From Hydrotaea diabolus (Eukaryota > Arthropoda > Insecta > Diptera > Muscidae), in NCBI GenBank assembly GCA_963513945.1, contig OY740716.1:123928492-123992491 (forward strand): DNA of 64,000 nucleotides, read 5' to 3'. The notes beneath the pieces were generated by a model that searched no databases, was not told where the DNA came from, and saw only the letters and a list, made by a program, of their open reading frames with translations. Positions 11,255 through 22,077 of the stretch are shown one piece after another (position 1 is the stretch's first letter; each line of letters starts with the position of its first letter). A program made the position numbers and the translations under genes.

Positions 11255-12135
11255 TCTTCTAGCATTCGACAACAATGGAAATCGCCACATTCGGAATTAT
11301 CTGCAGAAGCAGCCCAACTTTTGGAGGATGGTAATACAAGAAAACAATATTTTAGTGAAATTTTCCACGAAATACGTAGCTTGTTCAATTTTAATTGTTT
11401 AAGTATTTATATATTTTGTAAGTAATGTACACAATTATAAAAAGGAGATTTTCTAACTGTGAAATCAAATTACAACAACAAGTGTAATTGTATTAAAAAC
11501 TTCAAAAAATTTATCAATTCAAGAATAATTGATGTGAATTTAATTAGAAGTAATTAGTAGTAAGAACATTAATATAATGTCAATGTGTACTCTTGAATGA
11601 ATTGCATTATTACCTGTGGGCTGATATAGCGCAGTTATTCGATTCGCTACATTTATTTGGGGTATTTGAGGCATAGCACTGTCAAATGAACTCCGATTGG
11701 GATAAAATTTAGCATTAGGAGAAAGAAAATTGTCTCACCTAGTTTTTAAAAGATAATAAACGAAGTGAGTAATTCGCGTTTTGGTATTAAAAAATGTGAC
11801 ATTTTTCACTAACTGTACGCTATCTTCCAAGGAGCAATTTCGGGCTGGCAAAAGTTACATCAAAAAAATATGGAGAACCTTTTCACCAAAATGGTAATGC
11901 ATTCTATAAAGGCTTTAAAAAAGTTTGTGTTTTCGACAATCACTCAAATGTTTTTTTAAAATCGATATTTTCAAAATAATTACTACAACCAAAACTATAT
12001 TTGGTACAAACTAAAGATAACAAAACACTTAATTAAAAAAAGTGCAATCGGAAAATACGAAAAGCAGTCAACTTCAGGCTAATTTCTAAAATATGCCCAA
12101 TAACCCGATTTTAAATGTTAAAAGCTCAAAAAATT
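11255..12135. other. AT-rich intergenic, nothing recognised
   Basis: Short frames only, with no recognisable protein motif or terminal repeat. Confidence 0.4.
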
Positions 12136-12345
12136 AAATTTTAAGGGCTGATGTAAAATGTGAACCACACCTAAACGTCAAGTTTTTTTCTGCATTTCAT
12201 TTGATATTTCTCAATTTCAGAAAGATACATAAGAGAGCCGCATTTGGTATGATAATCCAAGTGTGATTGTCGAAAAAGCAATGCACCCACAAAGAGTGAC
12301 TGGAGTGATTAAGCCAATTGCATAATTTTTGTTGCGACATTTCTT
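12136..12345 (+). pseudogene. DD41D element fragment, deletion-fused
   Basis: The 5' leader 'TAAGGGCTGATGTAAAATG' with GTGAACCACACCTAAACGTC matches the leader of the DD41D fragment at 22508. After about 100 bases it jumps to an internal transposase segment, RIWYDNPSVIVEKAM then HPQRVT. That is the region just after the first catalytic Asp in this family. The DNA-binding half and everything after it are missing. Confidence 0.55.
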
Positions 12346-12699
12346 CTCCCCATATGTACATATTTACGAACAAACTTGTTGCAGTTGTAAATTACTTATA
12401 ATCGTTGATTTTATATATCTTTTATATTAGCTACTCGTAATAAATTCGTTAACTATGCGACTAGACAATTTTTTTCTGCATAGAAATTTTGTTTAAATGA
12501 TCGCCTTACTGGGATAGAAGCAAACATACATCGGTATTCGTGTTTTTAATTTTAACTTACACATAACTTAAGGCTATACACAGGCCAATCTAATTTCGTA
12601 TATCATCAGTAGCAACAGTCGTTCCTTTGTAATTTTCTGTGGGAGTAAAGGAGATTGTTGAAATTAATTCATGTACAACATGTGTACAACAATCAAAAT

Positions 12700-13110
12700 T
12701 TTATATTTAATTTTGCTTAGTTCATAGTCAGATTTTAGACGTTTATGTCTATTATGTTTATAATGAAAATTTTTTCACAAAGTAATTAAAAGGCATTGGA
12801 AAATACTTTTGGTTGCAAGTGGGTTTGGCTGCAGTTTCGGCGAACGCTACTTCACTATCTTTAGACCCAAGCAACGAATATGTATGATTAATCCATGATA
12901 TTATACTTAATCCATTGATTAAACTTAAGTGTAAGCAGTTTCTAAATAAACGAGAACCTGCCGACAGTAGAGTATTCTACCGTAAACACAATAAAACCCT
13001 CGCACTGCCTTCTGATTCGCATAGGTTTGCATTCCGCCTATGCGAATGCAAACCTATGCGCACCGCCATTCACTTTACGAGTATCGTGTGTGTGTATGGT
13101 TTTTGGTACC
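12700..13110. repeat. dispersed repeat family B, copy 1 (solo LTR-like)
   Basis: It aligns by eye with 19330-19660: shared order TTCATAG.CAGATTT, AAAATACTTTT.GTTGC, GCTACTTCAC, AAATAAACGAG, 'TAGAGTATT.ACCG', 'AAACACAATAAAA' and ATTCACT. Length and an AATAAA-type signal would suit a solo LTR, but the ends were not defined. Confidence 0.5.
13018..13060. repeat. perfect 16-bp inverted repeat (hairpin) inside repeat B
   Basis: CGCATAGGTTTGCATT at 13018-13033 is exactly complementary to 13045-13060 across an 11-base spacer. The spacer contains CCTATGCG, so an alternative stem (TTCGCATAGG at 13016-13025 with CCTATGCGAA at 13037-13046) is also possible. The homologous repeat at 19330-19660 lacks it, so it was added or created in this copy. 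Confidence 0.8.
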
Positions 13111-13652
13111 ATTGATCATGGTTTAATTACATCGCTGCATGGGGTCTGAAAAACTGCAGTCACCACCGCTTGCAATTAAAGGGTTTTCTACTGCCGTTTG
13201 AACAACAAATCTGGTCTAAAATCTGAAATGAAGTAGGCATAACAGTTTTCATAGACTAACGATACATATCAAAAATATCTTTAATTTTGTCTATCTTTGC
13301 CTTGTTATTTTTGCATTAATTGATGCAAAACATGTAATTCATAAAATGTAAGGAATTTGTTCTTCTATGCTTAACGAATGCAAATATACATACATAGTAT
13401 TCGATTTTCCTTTATTTGCACAAATTCGTTAAGGTAAAAAAATTCTTCGTCTGATTCTTTGAATTTTTAAAAATCTTCAGATTCTGTGTTTTTATTCAAA
13501 AATGACGTCAATCGTCATTGTCTTAAATTACAGTCATAATGACGATGAATCGTCAATATTGCCAGCTAATGATATTTTGAGCTTTGAAGTTTCATGTAAT
13601 ACTTATAGTTACACGAATTTTATAAAAATTAAACTGAGAGAATCGGTGGTGG
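13111..13652. other. AT-rich intergenic, nothing recognised
   Basis: No gene or repeat boundary recognised before the mariner end at about 13656. Confidence 0.35.
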
Positions 13653-13655
13653 TGT

Positions 13656-14800
13656 CTTACGAGGGTTGCTATATATATTTCTGGCCTAGGCAACACTAAG
13701 TGTTGACTGACGCCATTTCCATTGGAAAGTTTGACATTTTTTAGAATAAACGTACTCAGAACGTTTTGACATACGGCCATCATTTGTGTTGTTTACAATG
13801 ACTTAAAAAAATGAATTTGGCAAAAAAGTGGAATTAACTCGTGAACATTTTCGTGCGATCATTTTTCACAACTTTCGACGTGAATTATCGCGACACGGGT
13901 GCATCGATGAACTTAAATCTTTGTATGGCGATGAAGCACCATCCTATAGCACTGTGAAAAACTGGTTTAATGAATTCAATTCGCTCAAAGACGAAGGTCG
14001 TCCAAAAACGGCCGTTGTGCCAGAGAACATTGATACCGTGCGTGAACTGATAATGCAAGATCGTCATGTGATATACCGGGAGATAGAAGCATTTTTGGGC
14101 ATTTCTTCCACCAGCATACATTCGATATTGCACGAACACCTGGCCGTAAAAAAGGTTTGTTCTCGTTGGATCCCCCACAATTTGACAATCGTTAAAAAAA
14201 GGCTCGTGTCGATTGGCGCAAAGAAATTTTGAAAAAATACGATCGCGGTGCTTCAAAAGACGTTTATAAGATCATCACAGGTGACGAATCATGGATCTAT
14301 GCGTATGAGCCCGAAACAATCGACCGTGTGGGTCTTTGGAGACGAGCCAAATCCAACGAAAGTTGTTTGTGGAAGAAGCACTTCGAAGCAAATTGTCGCC
14401 AGTATCTTCGGCAAAACTGACCATGTGGCGACTGATTCGCTTGAGCAACGTAGGACGGTCAATTCTGAGTGGTACACCACAATTTGTTTTCCTGAAGTCT
14501 TCGGAGACATTCGAAAAACAAACAATAGAAGCAGAATCATTGTGCACCATGACATTGCGAGCTCTCACACATCGGCTCAAACCAGCGCACTTTTGACCGT
14601 CCAAAACGTCTAATTGATGGGTCATCCGCCGTACAGCCCTGACTTGGCACCCTAGTCAAAAAAAAAATGCGTGGTCAACGTTTTTTGTCGCCAGAAGATG
14701 CTGTTGAAGCGTTCAAAAACCATGTTTTGGAGGTGTCTCAATCGGAATGGAAAAATGCATCGACAATTGGTTTGAGCGAGTGCAAATGTAGTATTTCAGG
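13656..14800 (+). mobile_element. mariner (DD34D) element, right end not found
   Basis: TTACGAGGGTTGCTATATAT at about 13658 resembles mariner terminal repeats that begin with TACGAGGG, like the one at 43443. The matching right inverted repeat is not visible before the BEL LTR start near 14863, so the 3' end appears lost. Confidence 0.55.
13811..14790 (+). pseudogene. mariner transposase relic
   Basis: The N-terminal helix-turn-helix half is readable from about 13828: ELTREHFRAIIFHNF, then YGDEAPSYSTVKNWFNEF and DEGRPKT; the second domain shows IEAFLGISSTSIHSILHEHL and a W(I/V)PH motif. Frames shift at about 14220. Catalytic blocks follow: ITGDESWIYAYEPET (Asp 1), then IIVHHDIASSHTSAQT (Asp 2). 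HPPYSPDLAP ends in a stop just before the expected third Asp. The C-terminal RGQRFLSPEDAVEAF is still visible. There are at least three frame breaks and stop codons. The family's usual length is about 345 residues, so nearly the whole gene is represented. Confidence 0.75.
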
Positions 14801-14862
14801 TTCGGTAATTTAAACGTTTATTTAATAGTATTGAGTTCCCTGGCGATTAGTCAATTGTAACC

Positions 14863-15070
14863 TGTTCTGCTGACTTAAGTAACGTAAGTTTAGGGACACA
14901 AGAAATAAACACACTTTATTCCAATTTAATTTTACTTTATTGTAGCAAGCAAAGCTTCCTGCTGCTACACCACGTCAACTTCTTATGTCTTCTCAACGAC
15001 TGCGCCAAAACACGCTTTAATACTTTTTTTCTTAAATTCTTGTAGCATTCTAGCAGCCAGGGTTTCATTA
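14863..15070 (-). repeat. BEL/Pao LTR, left half (interrupted)
   Basis: It aligns with 22078-22290: shared order 'GGGACACAAGAAAT.AACACA', CTTCCTGCTGCTAC, 'TTCTCAACGACTGCGCC' and AGCAGCCAG.GTTTCATTA. It continues at 17480 after the inserted transposon. The TG start (TGTTCTGC at 14863) is placed by alignment of the two copies. Confidence 0.6.
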
Positions 15071-15736
15071 CACAGTACAACATTTTTCAGGTGATTGATT
15101 CGGGACTCAATGCTGATAATTGTTTGTGAAAGTAGCCCCAAAAAGAAAAACTTCTGCATCATTCGTTTGGTCAAGGTACATCAAATAATAATTTAATAAT
15201 TAATTTGAAGTTAGTAAGTATCGTCACGTTTTATTTAGGCTCTTTTGTTTGTCATAACTCGAGAACCACTAGTCCGAATAAGCTGAAACAAATTTAAAAA
15301 ATTTTAAAATTACAATTCCTTTAATCTGACCATACAACGTTTCGCTACATAAGCAACAGTTTCGCAGTTATAAATAAATATAAGAAGAAAAAGAATATTT
15401 TTTGCCTAAAATATTAAAATTTTTTTTTTAATTCATAAAAAATACAAAACGGTAAAGACACATAACCTATGAACAAAATGAGACGTAGGTCATGAAAATC
15501 GATTTACGCGTTTCGCTTTTATGCACAATTAAGTGAAGGTATGAATTTCAAAAATTTGCTAGAGATATGCACAAAATTCTTTGGAAAAAACATTATTACT
15601 TTTTTATTTATTCTTTATTTTGCATGAAAATAAACATTCTGATTCATATTACAGCTATTCTTACACAGAAAATATGAGATTTGTATATGTTATCTATGCA
15701 TGGAAACAAAATTTAGAACATTTTCAATTATTGTCA

Positions 15737-16910
15737 CTATCCATCCTCGTTGAAGTTGACGCTTGTGGTTCTAATGACCTTATTTTCTTGTTGTTCATAT
15801 TCATGTTCTGAGTCTGCATCCTCATCGGAGATAGACATAATATTCAAGGGCATGTTTTGTTCAGTGTGTCGACGAATTTCAGTGTCATCTTCAGTGCTTT
15901 CATCATCAAACTGCATAATTTTAGAACTCCACCAACAAACCTCCGCAAGCAATGCATTCAATTTTTTGCCTTTGAATAGCTTTTCCATTGGCATAATCAC
16001 CTGGTGGAACCTCTCTCCTTGTTCGTCCGATTCCTGAGGTAATTGTGCCAAAAAGGTATCAAGGTGGAAATGCATCAAATGTAATTTTATGCATTGATTT
16101 TTTCAAAATAATACAGCAATACAAACATAATACAAACGCCTTCGATGACTTGTTTCAATGCGTCCAATGCACATAGGTGGTTATAATGGTTCGAATGCAT
16201 ATTTGTGAAATATTCGCTTTTTATTAATTTTCGTATATCCGGTCCATTAATAATACCTGTTTGAAATATAAAAAAAACATTTACGAGAAAATTATTGGTA
16301 ATGCGAATATATCGAAGTGAACAAATTAAGATATGACAATTTTAAAATACTGACAACGATAAGTACCTTTTCTAATTTTAGGTTCTCTGAGTTTTAGAAA
16401 GATGGATTTCAAACAGTCATAGGCGTCATCAATATCTTTGACTACCACTTCGACGAAGTTCCTAGCTATTCCTAATTTCATGTGGAGTGATGGCAACAAA
16501 ATATTATCTAGATCCTTTATCAGAGGATTATTCCGTAATTTTAATTGTTTCTCGTGCTCGGGAGTTCTTGCTTTCCAATCTTTACATTGATATTGATTTC
16601 CTGTGCATCGTGAATCCCAATAACAAAGGAAGCAGAAGTATTTTGGAAAACCGCCCTTTAATACAATGCCTTGTATTATGTTGACAATCTTTAGATCACA
16701 ATAAATCTTCCATTTGTGTACATTGCAGTTGATTTTCTCCAAAATTTCGCCCAATGTTTCATACGTTTCCTTCATAGTTGTGCTGAATCCCAATGGAACG
16801 GACGGTTTTTTGTTCGTTTTGTGCAATAGCACAGACTTGAAACTGAACCATCGATGAATAAACGCCAGTCGCCAGCGGTATAATCCAAGAACACCAATTC
16901 AGCGTCCACG
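15737..16910 (-). pseudogene. DDE transposase relic of the long-TIR transposon (intron-containing)
   Basis: Minus-strand reading, N to C: DWRLFIDGSVSS (candidate Asp 1, about 16880), KKPSVPLGFS.TMKETYETL, then WKIYCDLKIVNII (candidate Asp 2). A C-x2-C pair follows in KYFCFLCYWDSR, then ILLPSLHMKLGI.RNFVE, LREPKIRKG, INGPDIRKLI, LHLMHFHLDTF and SDEQGERFHQ with its candidate catalytic Glu. The layout Asp, Asp, C-x2-C, His-rich, Glu resembles RAG1/CMC transposases. I recognise the family as a repetitive one in many arthropods, usually left unnamed. A GT-AG intron fits at 16366-16257: joining the sides yields the continuous motif KIRK-G-IINGPDIRKL. Frame breaks near 16835 and 16090, plus missing sequence between the INGPD and His blocks, make this copy inactive. 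An acidic tail (EDADSEHEYEQQ) ends at 15737. Confidence 0.65.
16257..16366 (-). other. putative 110-nt intron in the transposase relic
   Basis: The donor is AAAAG|GTACTTATC and the acceptor is ATTTCAAACAG|GTATTATT on the minus strand. Removing it keeps the frame and joins two halves of a motif that is contiguous in the related copy at 54 kb (AGIFDGPQIKRLI there). Confidence 0.6.
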
Positions 16911-17479
16911 CACATTTATGAGCAATCATAAAAATCAAATAACCTTTTGTTTATTACTTATTTTTTTTTTAAATTCTGAGAATCATAAAAAAGTCATCAA
17001 CGTTTTTTCCTAAGAATTTTGTACATATCTCGAGAAAATTTTTAAAATTCATACCTTCACTTATTTGTGCATAAAAGCGAAACGCGTAAATAGATTTTCA
17101 TGATCTATGTCTCATTTTGATCATAGGTTATGTGACTTTACGTGAAAGTAATAGGACTTGACACTTTTTACCGTTTTGTATTTTATATGAATTAAAAAAA
17201 AACTAATTTTTTAGGCAAAAAATATTTTTTTTCTTCATACATTTATTTATAACTGCGAAACTGTTGCTTATATAGCGAAACGTTGTATAAACAGTTATGA
17301 CAAACAAAAAAACAAAAAACGTGACAAATTCCCCCTATACGATACTTACTAACTTAATTATTAAATTATTATTTGATGTACCTTGACCAAACGAATGATG
17401 CAGAAGTTCTTCTTTTTGGAGCTACTTTCACAAACAATTATCAGAATTGAGTCCCGAAATCATGTGTTGTACTGTGTTA

Positions 17480-17594
17480 TTTAAATACAGAAAATGATAC
17501 TAAAAACTACAGCAGTATTATTTCATTTACAATATGGTCTGTACAAATCGTAAGATTTAAATTTCATTATATTTAATCAACTTATTTCTAAACA
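17480..17594 (-). repeat. BEL/Pao LTR, right half (resumes after the insertion)
   Basis: It matches 22291-22406: shared order ACTAAAAACTAC, TTTACAATATG.(A/T)CTGTACAAATCG and ATATTTAATCAACTTA.TTCTAAACA. It ends in ACA, as expected for an LTR boundary. Confidence 0.6.
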
Positions 17595-17629
17595 TCACCT
17601 TGATGGCATCAGGAGGACATCAATTATTT

Positions 17630-18760
17630 GACTTGGGTATCGGGGCCATATAATGTACCGCTCTTAGCATTTGACTATTATTCGTTTTAATGTCTGCTAC
17701 ACGCACTAAACCATGGGGTGCCGAATAAAGATTGTATATCTTCCAAGAAGAAACTGCTTCGGAGGTAGATTGTCTTCTGCAACCAGTACCAAGTCAGCAG
17801 TTCTCTGCTTTTTAGTCCATTTCACCTTTTGCTTAAGTTCATGAAGATACTCTCTTGACCATCTTTGCCAAAAATGTTGTTGTATAGCAGCTAACCTTAG
17901 CCACCTATCACGATGGGACCAATCTTTGCTATCATACGTAGGCTCTGCTATAGGCACTAACGGACCACCAGTTAAAAATTGGGCTGGAGTTTAAAGCTTT
18001 CATCGTTGGGATGGATAAAATTGGAAGTATGTATACTTGTAGAGACTGGACTTTACTGTAGTCATTGCACGTTTTTTGAGCTTTGTTGCCACTTGCGTCT
18101 TATAAGCACAATGATTTTTTAAGCAAGTTTCTTCGCAAATTAAAATAAATTGAAACACAGAATCTAATATTGCCCTCGCTCGATGATATCTATCACAGCT
18201 ACTATATTTAACCAACAGTATGGCAGTAGCCAAAAATACTTCAGGCTCAGCTGTGATGTTCATAACTGTCATTCTTGACGTAGATGGGTATTCACTTGGT
18301 ACGTCCTCTCAACGCGACGTGAAATTATTACTATTCTCAACTGGTTGTCCATGCAAGAGCACTATGTAGCAGTGCTCATTTTCTGTAAATGCCCTTTTCT
18401 TATATATGCAATGAAAACATACTTTGTTTTTTCCTGCAGCGTTATATCGACCACGCACAGACATGCAAAGAAACTTATTGCAGGGAGATTGTGGGCACCT
18501 CCATTGCACACACTACATGTTGATTTTTCGATCGTTTTTGAAGCTTGATCATGACTTTTATTTTGCATGCGTTTCTGTGCACAAATAGGTTTTGAGTCGA
18601 CGCAACCATTTTTTGATTCTCGTGCCTCAAGATTTTGATATCATCTAGTAATAATGACGGAACACTCATGTGGAGGTTTTTCTGTAGCCTACGGACTCCT
18701 CGCATTAAACCTGCGGCTCTACGTCCTTTCCATCACCAGGTGGATAACCATTGCGTTGGC
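17630..18760 (-). pseudogene. BEL/Pao retrotransposon relic: gag zinc knuckle + protease fused to pol C-terminus
   Basis: On the minus strand from right to left: CSVCNGGAHNLPA with NKFLCMSVRGRYNAAGKN and VCFHCI...H....C is the gag zinc-knuckle region of BEL elements (18550-18370). ITAEPEVFLATAILLVK then YHRARAILDS is the retroviral-type protease, with the LDS triad in place of the expected D-S/T-G context (18270-18150). At 17990-17700, FLTGGPLVPIAEP then IQQHFWQRWSREYLHELKQK and DLVLVAEDNLPP is the C-terminal pol domain after integrase. Reverse transcriptase, RNase H and the integrase core are absent. The junction lies near 17975-18000, so this is a deletion derivative. The LTR lies immediately downstream at 17594. 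Confidence 0.75.
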
Positions 18761-19161
18761 TATAGCTTTGTTCGTTTACTTATTCCACTAAGAATTTGCA
18801 AGATTCAGTATAAGAGAGAGTAAGAAAGATTTCACTCTCTTCAATAAAAAATTGCAAGAAATCAGCTGTTGATACTTTTATGTTTGATATTTAGTTAAGT
18901 GAAAAAAAATAAGCTAAATAATAGAAAAGACACAACTAAATTTATGTGCTATACTTCCACAAATACATTTTGTTGAATTAAGCACACGTTCCAAAGAGTC
19001 CTGAAAATACATACCATTGCTACTGCCACAGTTGACCACTGATGTCACTGTCGGCCTACCACAATTCGCGGAATCACACGCAGCAAAAAAGTATGGTTGG
19101 GCTGAACATATTCGAAGAGGATCATACTTTTGTTGGTTATATGGTTGTGACACAACAATAT

Positions 19162-19257
19162 TATGATCCCCACAACAATAGTATGATTCACACATAACCA
19201 TACTATGATCCCCACAACCATAGTATGATTCACACTCAACCATGTTATGATCCCCAA
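19162..19257. repeat. 42-bp tandem repeat, about 2.3 units
   Basis: Units begin TATGATCCCCACAAC at 19162, 19204 and 19246, with few differences. The period is a multiple of three, which is why an open frame with 14-residue repeats appears on the minus strand; I do not think it is a gene. Confidence 0.75.
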
Positions 19258-19329
19258 AATTATTAATTAGGATTGGTTATTGTTGTTATTCAAAAAAAGA
19301 GATTTTAATTAAGCATGTTATTTTATATT

Positions 19330-19660
19330 GCATTACTATTAGTTCATAGCCAGATTTGAGGCCATGTTTTTATTAAACATTTCATTTAAGAAACAAAAAT
19401 ATATATTCCAACGGTCAAAAATACTTTTAGTTGCCAGCAGGGGTGAATGCTACTTCACCATCCGTAGACACCAAGTAACGAATGTGATTAAACCATGATC
19501 AATGGCTATATACTTAAGTGCAGGCAGATTTTAAATAAACGAGTCGGTATTAGAGTATTTCACCGAACAAAGTAAACACAATAAAAATCCCTCGAACTAC
19601 ATTCCGATTGTTGTTGTTTTTCTAATGTACAGCAACCATTCACTGTATCGTGTGTATGTG
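19330..19660. repeat. dispersed repeat family B, copy 2 (solo LTR-like)
   Basis: Homologous to 12700-13110 in the same orientation, lacking the perfect hairpin found there. It sits inside MITE copy 2. Confidence 0.5.
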
Positions 19661-20264
19661 TTTTTTTGAATATCAAAAAATCATACGCACACATATGTAC
19701 ATGTATGCTCTATAAAACCTGTTTTGTTATGTTCATAGTCGCAACCATACTGTATGATTGCCATAATCAAATTATTGTTAACGTAAATTTTAAACAACAA
19801 TACTTTTGTTGCAACAACCATGTTTATATGGTTGCTACAACCATATTTTCATTTCTAAATTTGGCAATAATACTATTGTTACATTTCAACAATAGCAATA
19901 TTGTCGCAATTGTCAAAATTAAATTCAAAAAACAATACTATGGTTGCGACGAACATGCTTCTATTTTAGAGAACATATTATTGTTGCGGTGGCCATAGTG
20001 TCACCATATCTTTTCTCTGCGTGCAGTTAGCACATAATTTTTTCCATTTTCCTTTAAAATTTCTCTGACTTTAAACAAAAATTAATCAAAACAATAAAAA
20101 AATATGAGTTCACTAACTTGTGTCTCTGATACTTTATATTTTTCTTTCCTCAGCTTATACAAAAAACCTGTAAAATCGTGCAAATTTTGAACGAACAGGA
20201 TCCAATAACGATTTGCAAGAATTTGCAAGTAAACGAACACGCTTCGTATGTCTTTATAATCACA

Positions 20265-20474
20265 TTAAGACAACATTGCACTCACATGTGCATTAACAGA
20301 AACGACAATATGTCTAAAATTGCTAGATGATGGTTTAAGAGCTGACACATATTCTTTAAATATTAACGCCTTTTTATCGATGCTCGTTTTCAACCCGTCC
20401 ATTGCTTTTACGTTGTTTTCATCAGTGACGTCCAGAACTACCGTTGTGCGACTAAAGTGGCAATTTGAAGCCAT
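20265..20474 (-). pseudogene. possible gag N-terminus of the BEL relic
   Basis: A 69-codon minus-strand frame starting with ATG encodes MASNCHFSRTTVVLDV.., then MDGLKTSIDKKALIFKEYVS. A short helical segment of this kind (KT.I..K..LIF.EY) suits the N-terminal part of BEL gag proteins. It lies upstream of the zinc-knuckle part on the same strand, with only the MITE between. Weak evidence. Confidence 0.3.
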
Positions 20475-22077
20475 GCGACGTTACTGTCCCTTTCTGAAAA
20501 ATCCCATTTTTTGCCCCCTTTTTAAAATTTTGGTTTTTTTACAACTCAAAGAATTTCTATGCCATAAGACATAAACTATATTGACCAGTCTCTGAATATA
20601 GGCATATAATTTCAGACACTAGGAATTTAAATTATTAGAATGTAAGGCTATTGATAAATCATATGAATACCTCTATGATAGTAAGGTAATTGTTTAAAAA
20701 TAATTTTAATGGACGCTTATAATAGCATTTATATGAATTCGTCACATATATATTGACGTTGCCACACTGCTGTGCTTGCGCTGAACGTGTATTTTCAAAG
20801 TTAGCGCTAATGAAATATAAAATAACTAAAACTAACTGAAGGTTAAGTTATGCTATGAGCTCTGAATTTCCTGAACACGAAGTTAGAAGAGTGGACCCCA
20901 AAGCTTTAATATTTGACCAAAGATTCAAAAATATTAACCTATTTTAGTACAAAATTCGTGCCACGGAAGAGTACAAAAATATCAAAGTAGAAATATATTT
21001 ATATGTTACCTTTGAAGTTGCCTCCTAATGAATTGTTCTTTAGTTTTATGTGTATTTTGACGCTCATTTTTTATGAACTGTATTGTTTCGTTCCCCTTAT
21101 GACCCTTTTTAAAAAAATGCCACTTTTTGAAATTTCCCAACGGTAATGCTGATGACGTCAAAACCAGCGAAGGCTGCTAGCGGCCTAGAGCCCAAATGCT
21201 CTTTCAAAAAAGCTCTAGCGATTATCCAGGGTTTCATCCTGGTGAAAAAATGTATTAAAAAGAGTATTAAATTTCAGAAGTTCAGAATACGTCACCGCTA
21301 ATATCGGTAATTTTACTTCCCGACGCGCTCTAGGGACAGCAATCTAAGAGGTTTTATTCGAAACACTAACACCAGCAGCTGATGACAACAACGACTTTAT
21401 TCTCACTTCTCTTGTCAAATAAATGTCTTCAATTTCAGCGAGGAAATTAGCCTCTTGACACATTTTATCAATACTCGCTTGCACACTCATGCACTGCTTG
21501 AAGTACGACTCCAGTATACCCAGTCTGCATTCCTGCTTCTCTTGATAATGAGACCCATTTCTTTTAAATCACTTTTCAATTTTAGTTTAGTGCAACGTCG
21601 TTGCCAGCAACCAATTATTATTTTTTTTTTTATTAATTTCCAAATGAAAGTGCCTTCTTTACTACAAATATAAACATATAGTTTGAAAGTCACTGTGGTA
21701 ATGTGCGGTGATGATCTGCTACAGGTTGTTGGCCTTACTAATTTCAGCCAAGGCATGCATTGCTGTGATTTATCACAACCTGCTTATCAATTACACCACT
21801 ACGTGTAGACAAGAGGCCTTTGTTATAGTTAGATAACAACTGCAACTACTTAAAAACACATGTATTACACTATTATATGTTTTTCGTTTAAGGGACCACT
21901 GTTAGTATTTACTAACACCTAATAATTATGAAATACAAAGAATACGTTTTAAATAAATTCATTTTTAATCTCGTTAATAAGAAACGCACAGAAAACAATT
22001 ATCTCTGTGTGTTCTTTTAGTTATTCGGCCTTTCCAAAGAACCATTCAGTGGATGATAAATGCAACTGAATATCCAC
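20475..22077. other. AT-rich sequence between BEL gag and the right LTR copy
   Basis: No protein motif recognised. If the two LTR copies belong to one element, this would be its leader with further insertions. I could not find a primer-binding site next to 22078, so that remains open. Confidence 0.3.

Larger units (their letters stand above)
15071..17476 (-). mobile_element. long-TIR DNA transposon with CACAGTACAACA ends and TTA duplications
   Basis: It begins CACAGTACAACA at 15071 and ends TGTTGTACTGTG at 17476. It is flanked by TTA at 15068-15070 and 17477-17479. The arms are very long: about 15071-15590 is the reverse complement of about 17001-17476, with around 85-90% identity, apart from an extra roughly 80 bases in the left arm. 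Shared phrases are CATCATTCGTTTGGTCAAGG, ACAACGTTTCGCTA and 'TTACGCGTTTCGCTTTTATG'. The insertion splits a BEL LTR, and the uninterrupted LTR copy at 22078-22406 shows the near-empty site TTTCATTATTAAAGTACAG. The interior encodes the transposase relic below. A 3-bp TTA/TAA target with CACA-type ends suggests the CMC group (Chapaev3-like); the name is an inference. Confidence 0.8.
18764..20246. mobile_element. MITE, family A copy 2, expanded by nested repeats
   Basis: The left end AGCTTTGTTCGTTTACTTAT and the right end AAGTAAACGAACACGCTT are imperfect terminal inverted repeats matching the 10 kb copy. AATTTGCAAG phrases are just inside both ends. At 1.48 kb it is three times the first copy, because it holds a 42-bp tandem repeat (19162-19255), a copy of repeat family B (19330-19660) and a stretch rich in CAACAA/GTTGTT (19740-19990). 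No transposase. It lies within the BEL gag region. Confidence 0.6.

Noticed and set aside
13885..14625. Several open frames on the minus strand
   Set aside because: They are antisense to the mariner transposase relic.
18914..19257. 109-codon minus-strand frame with Cys-rich 14-residue repeats
   Set aside because: It results from a 42-bp tandem repeat whose period is a multiple of three, inside a MITE.
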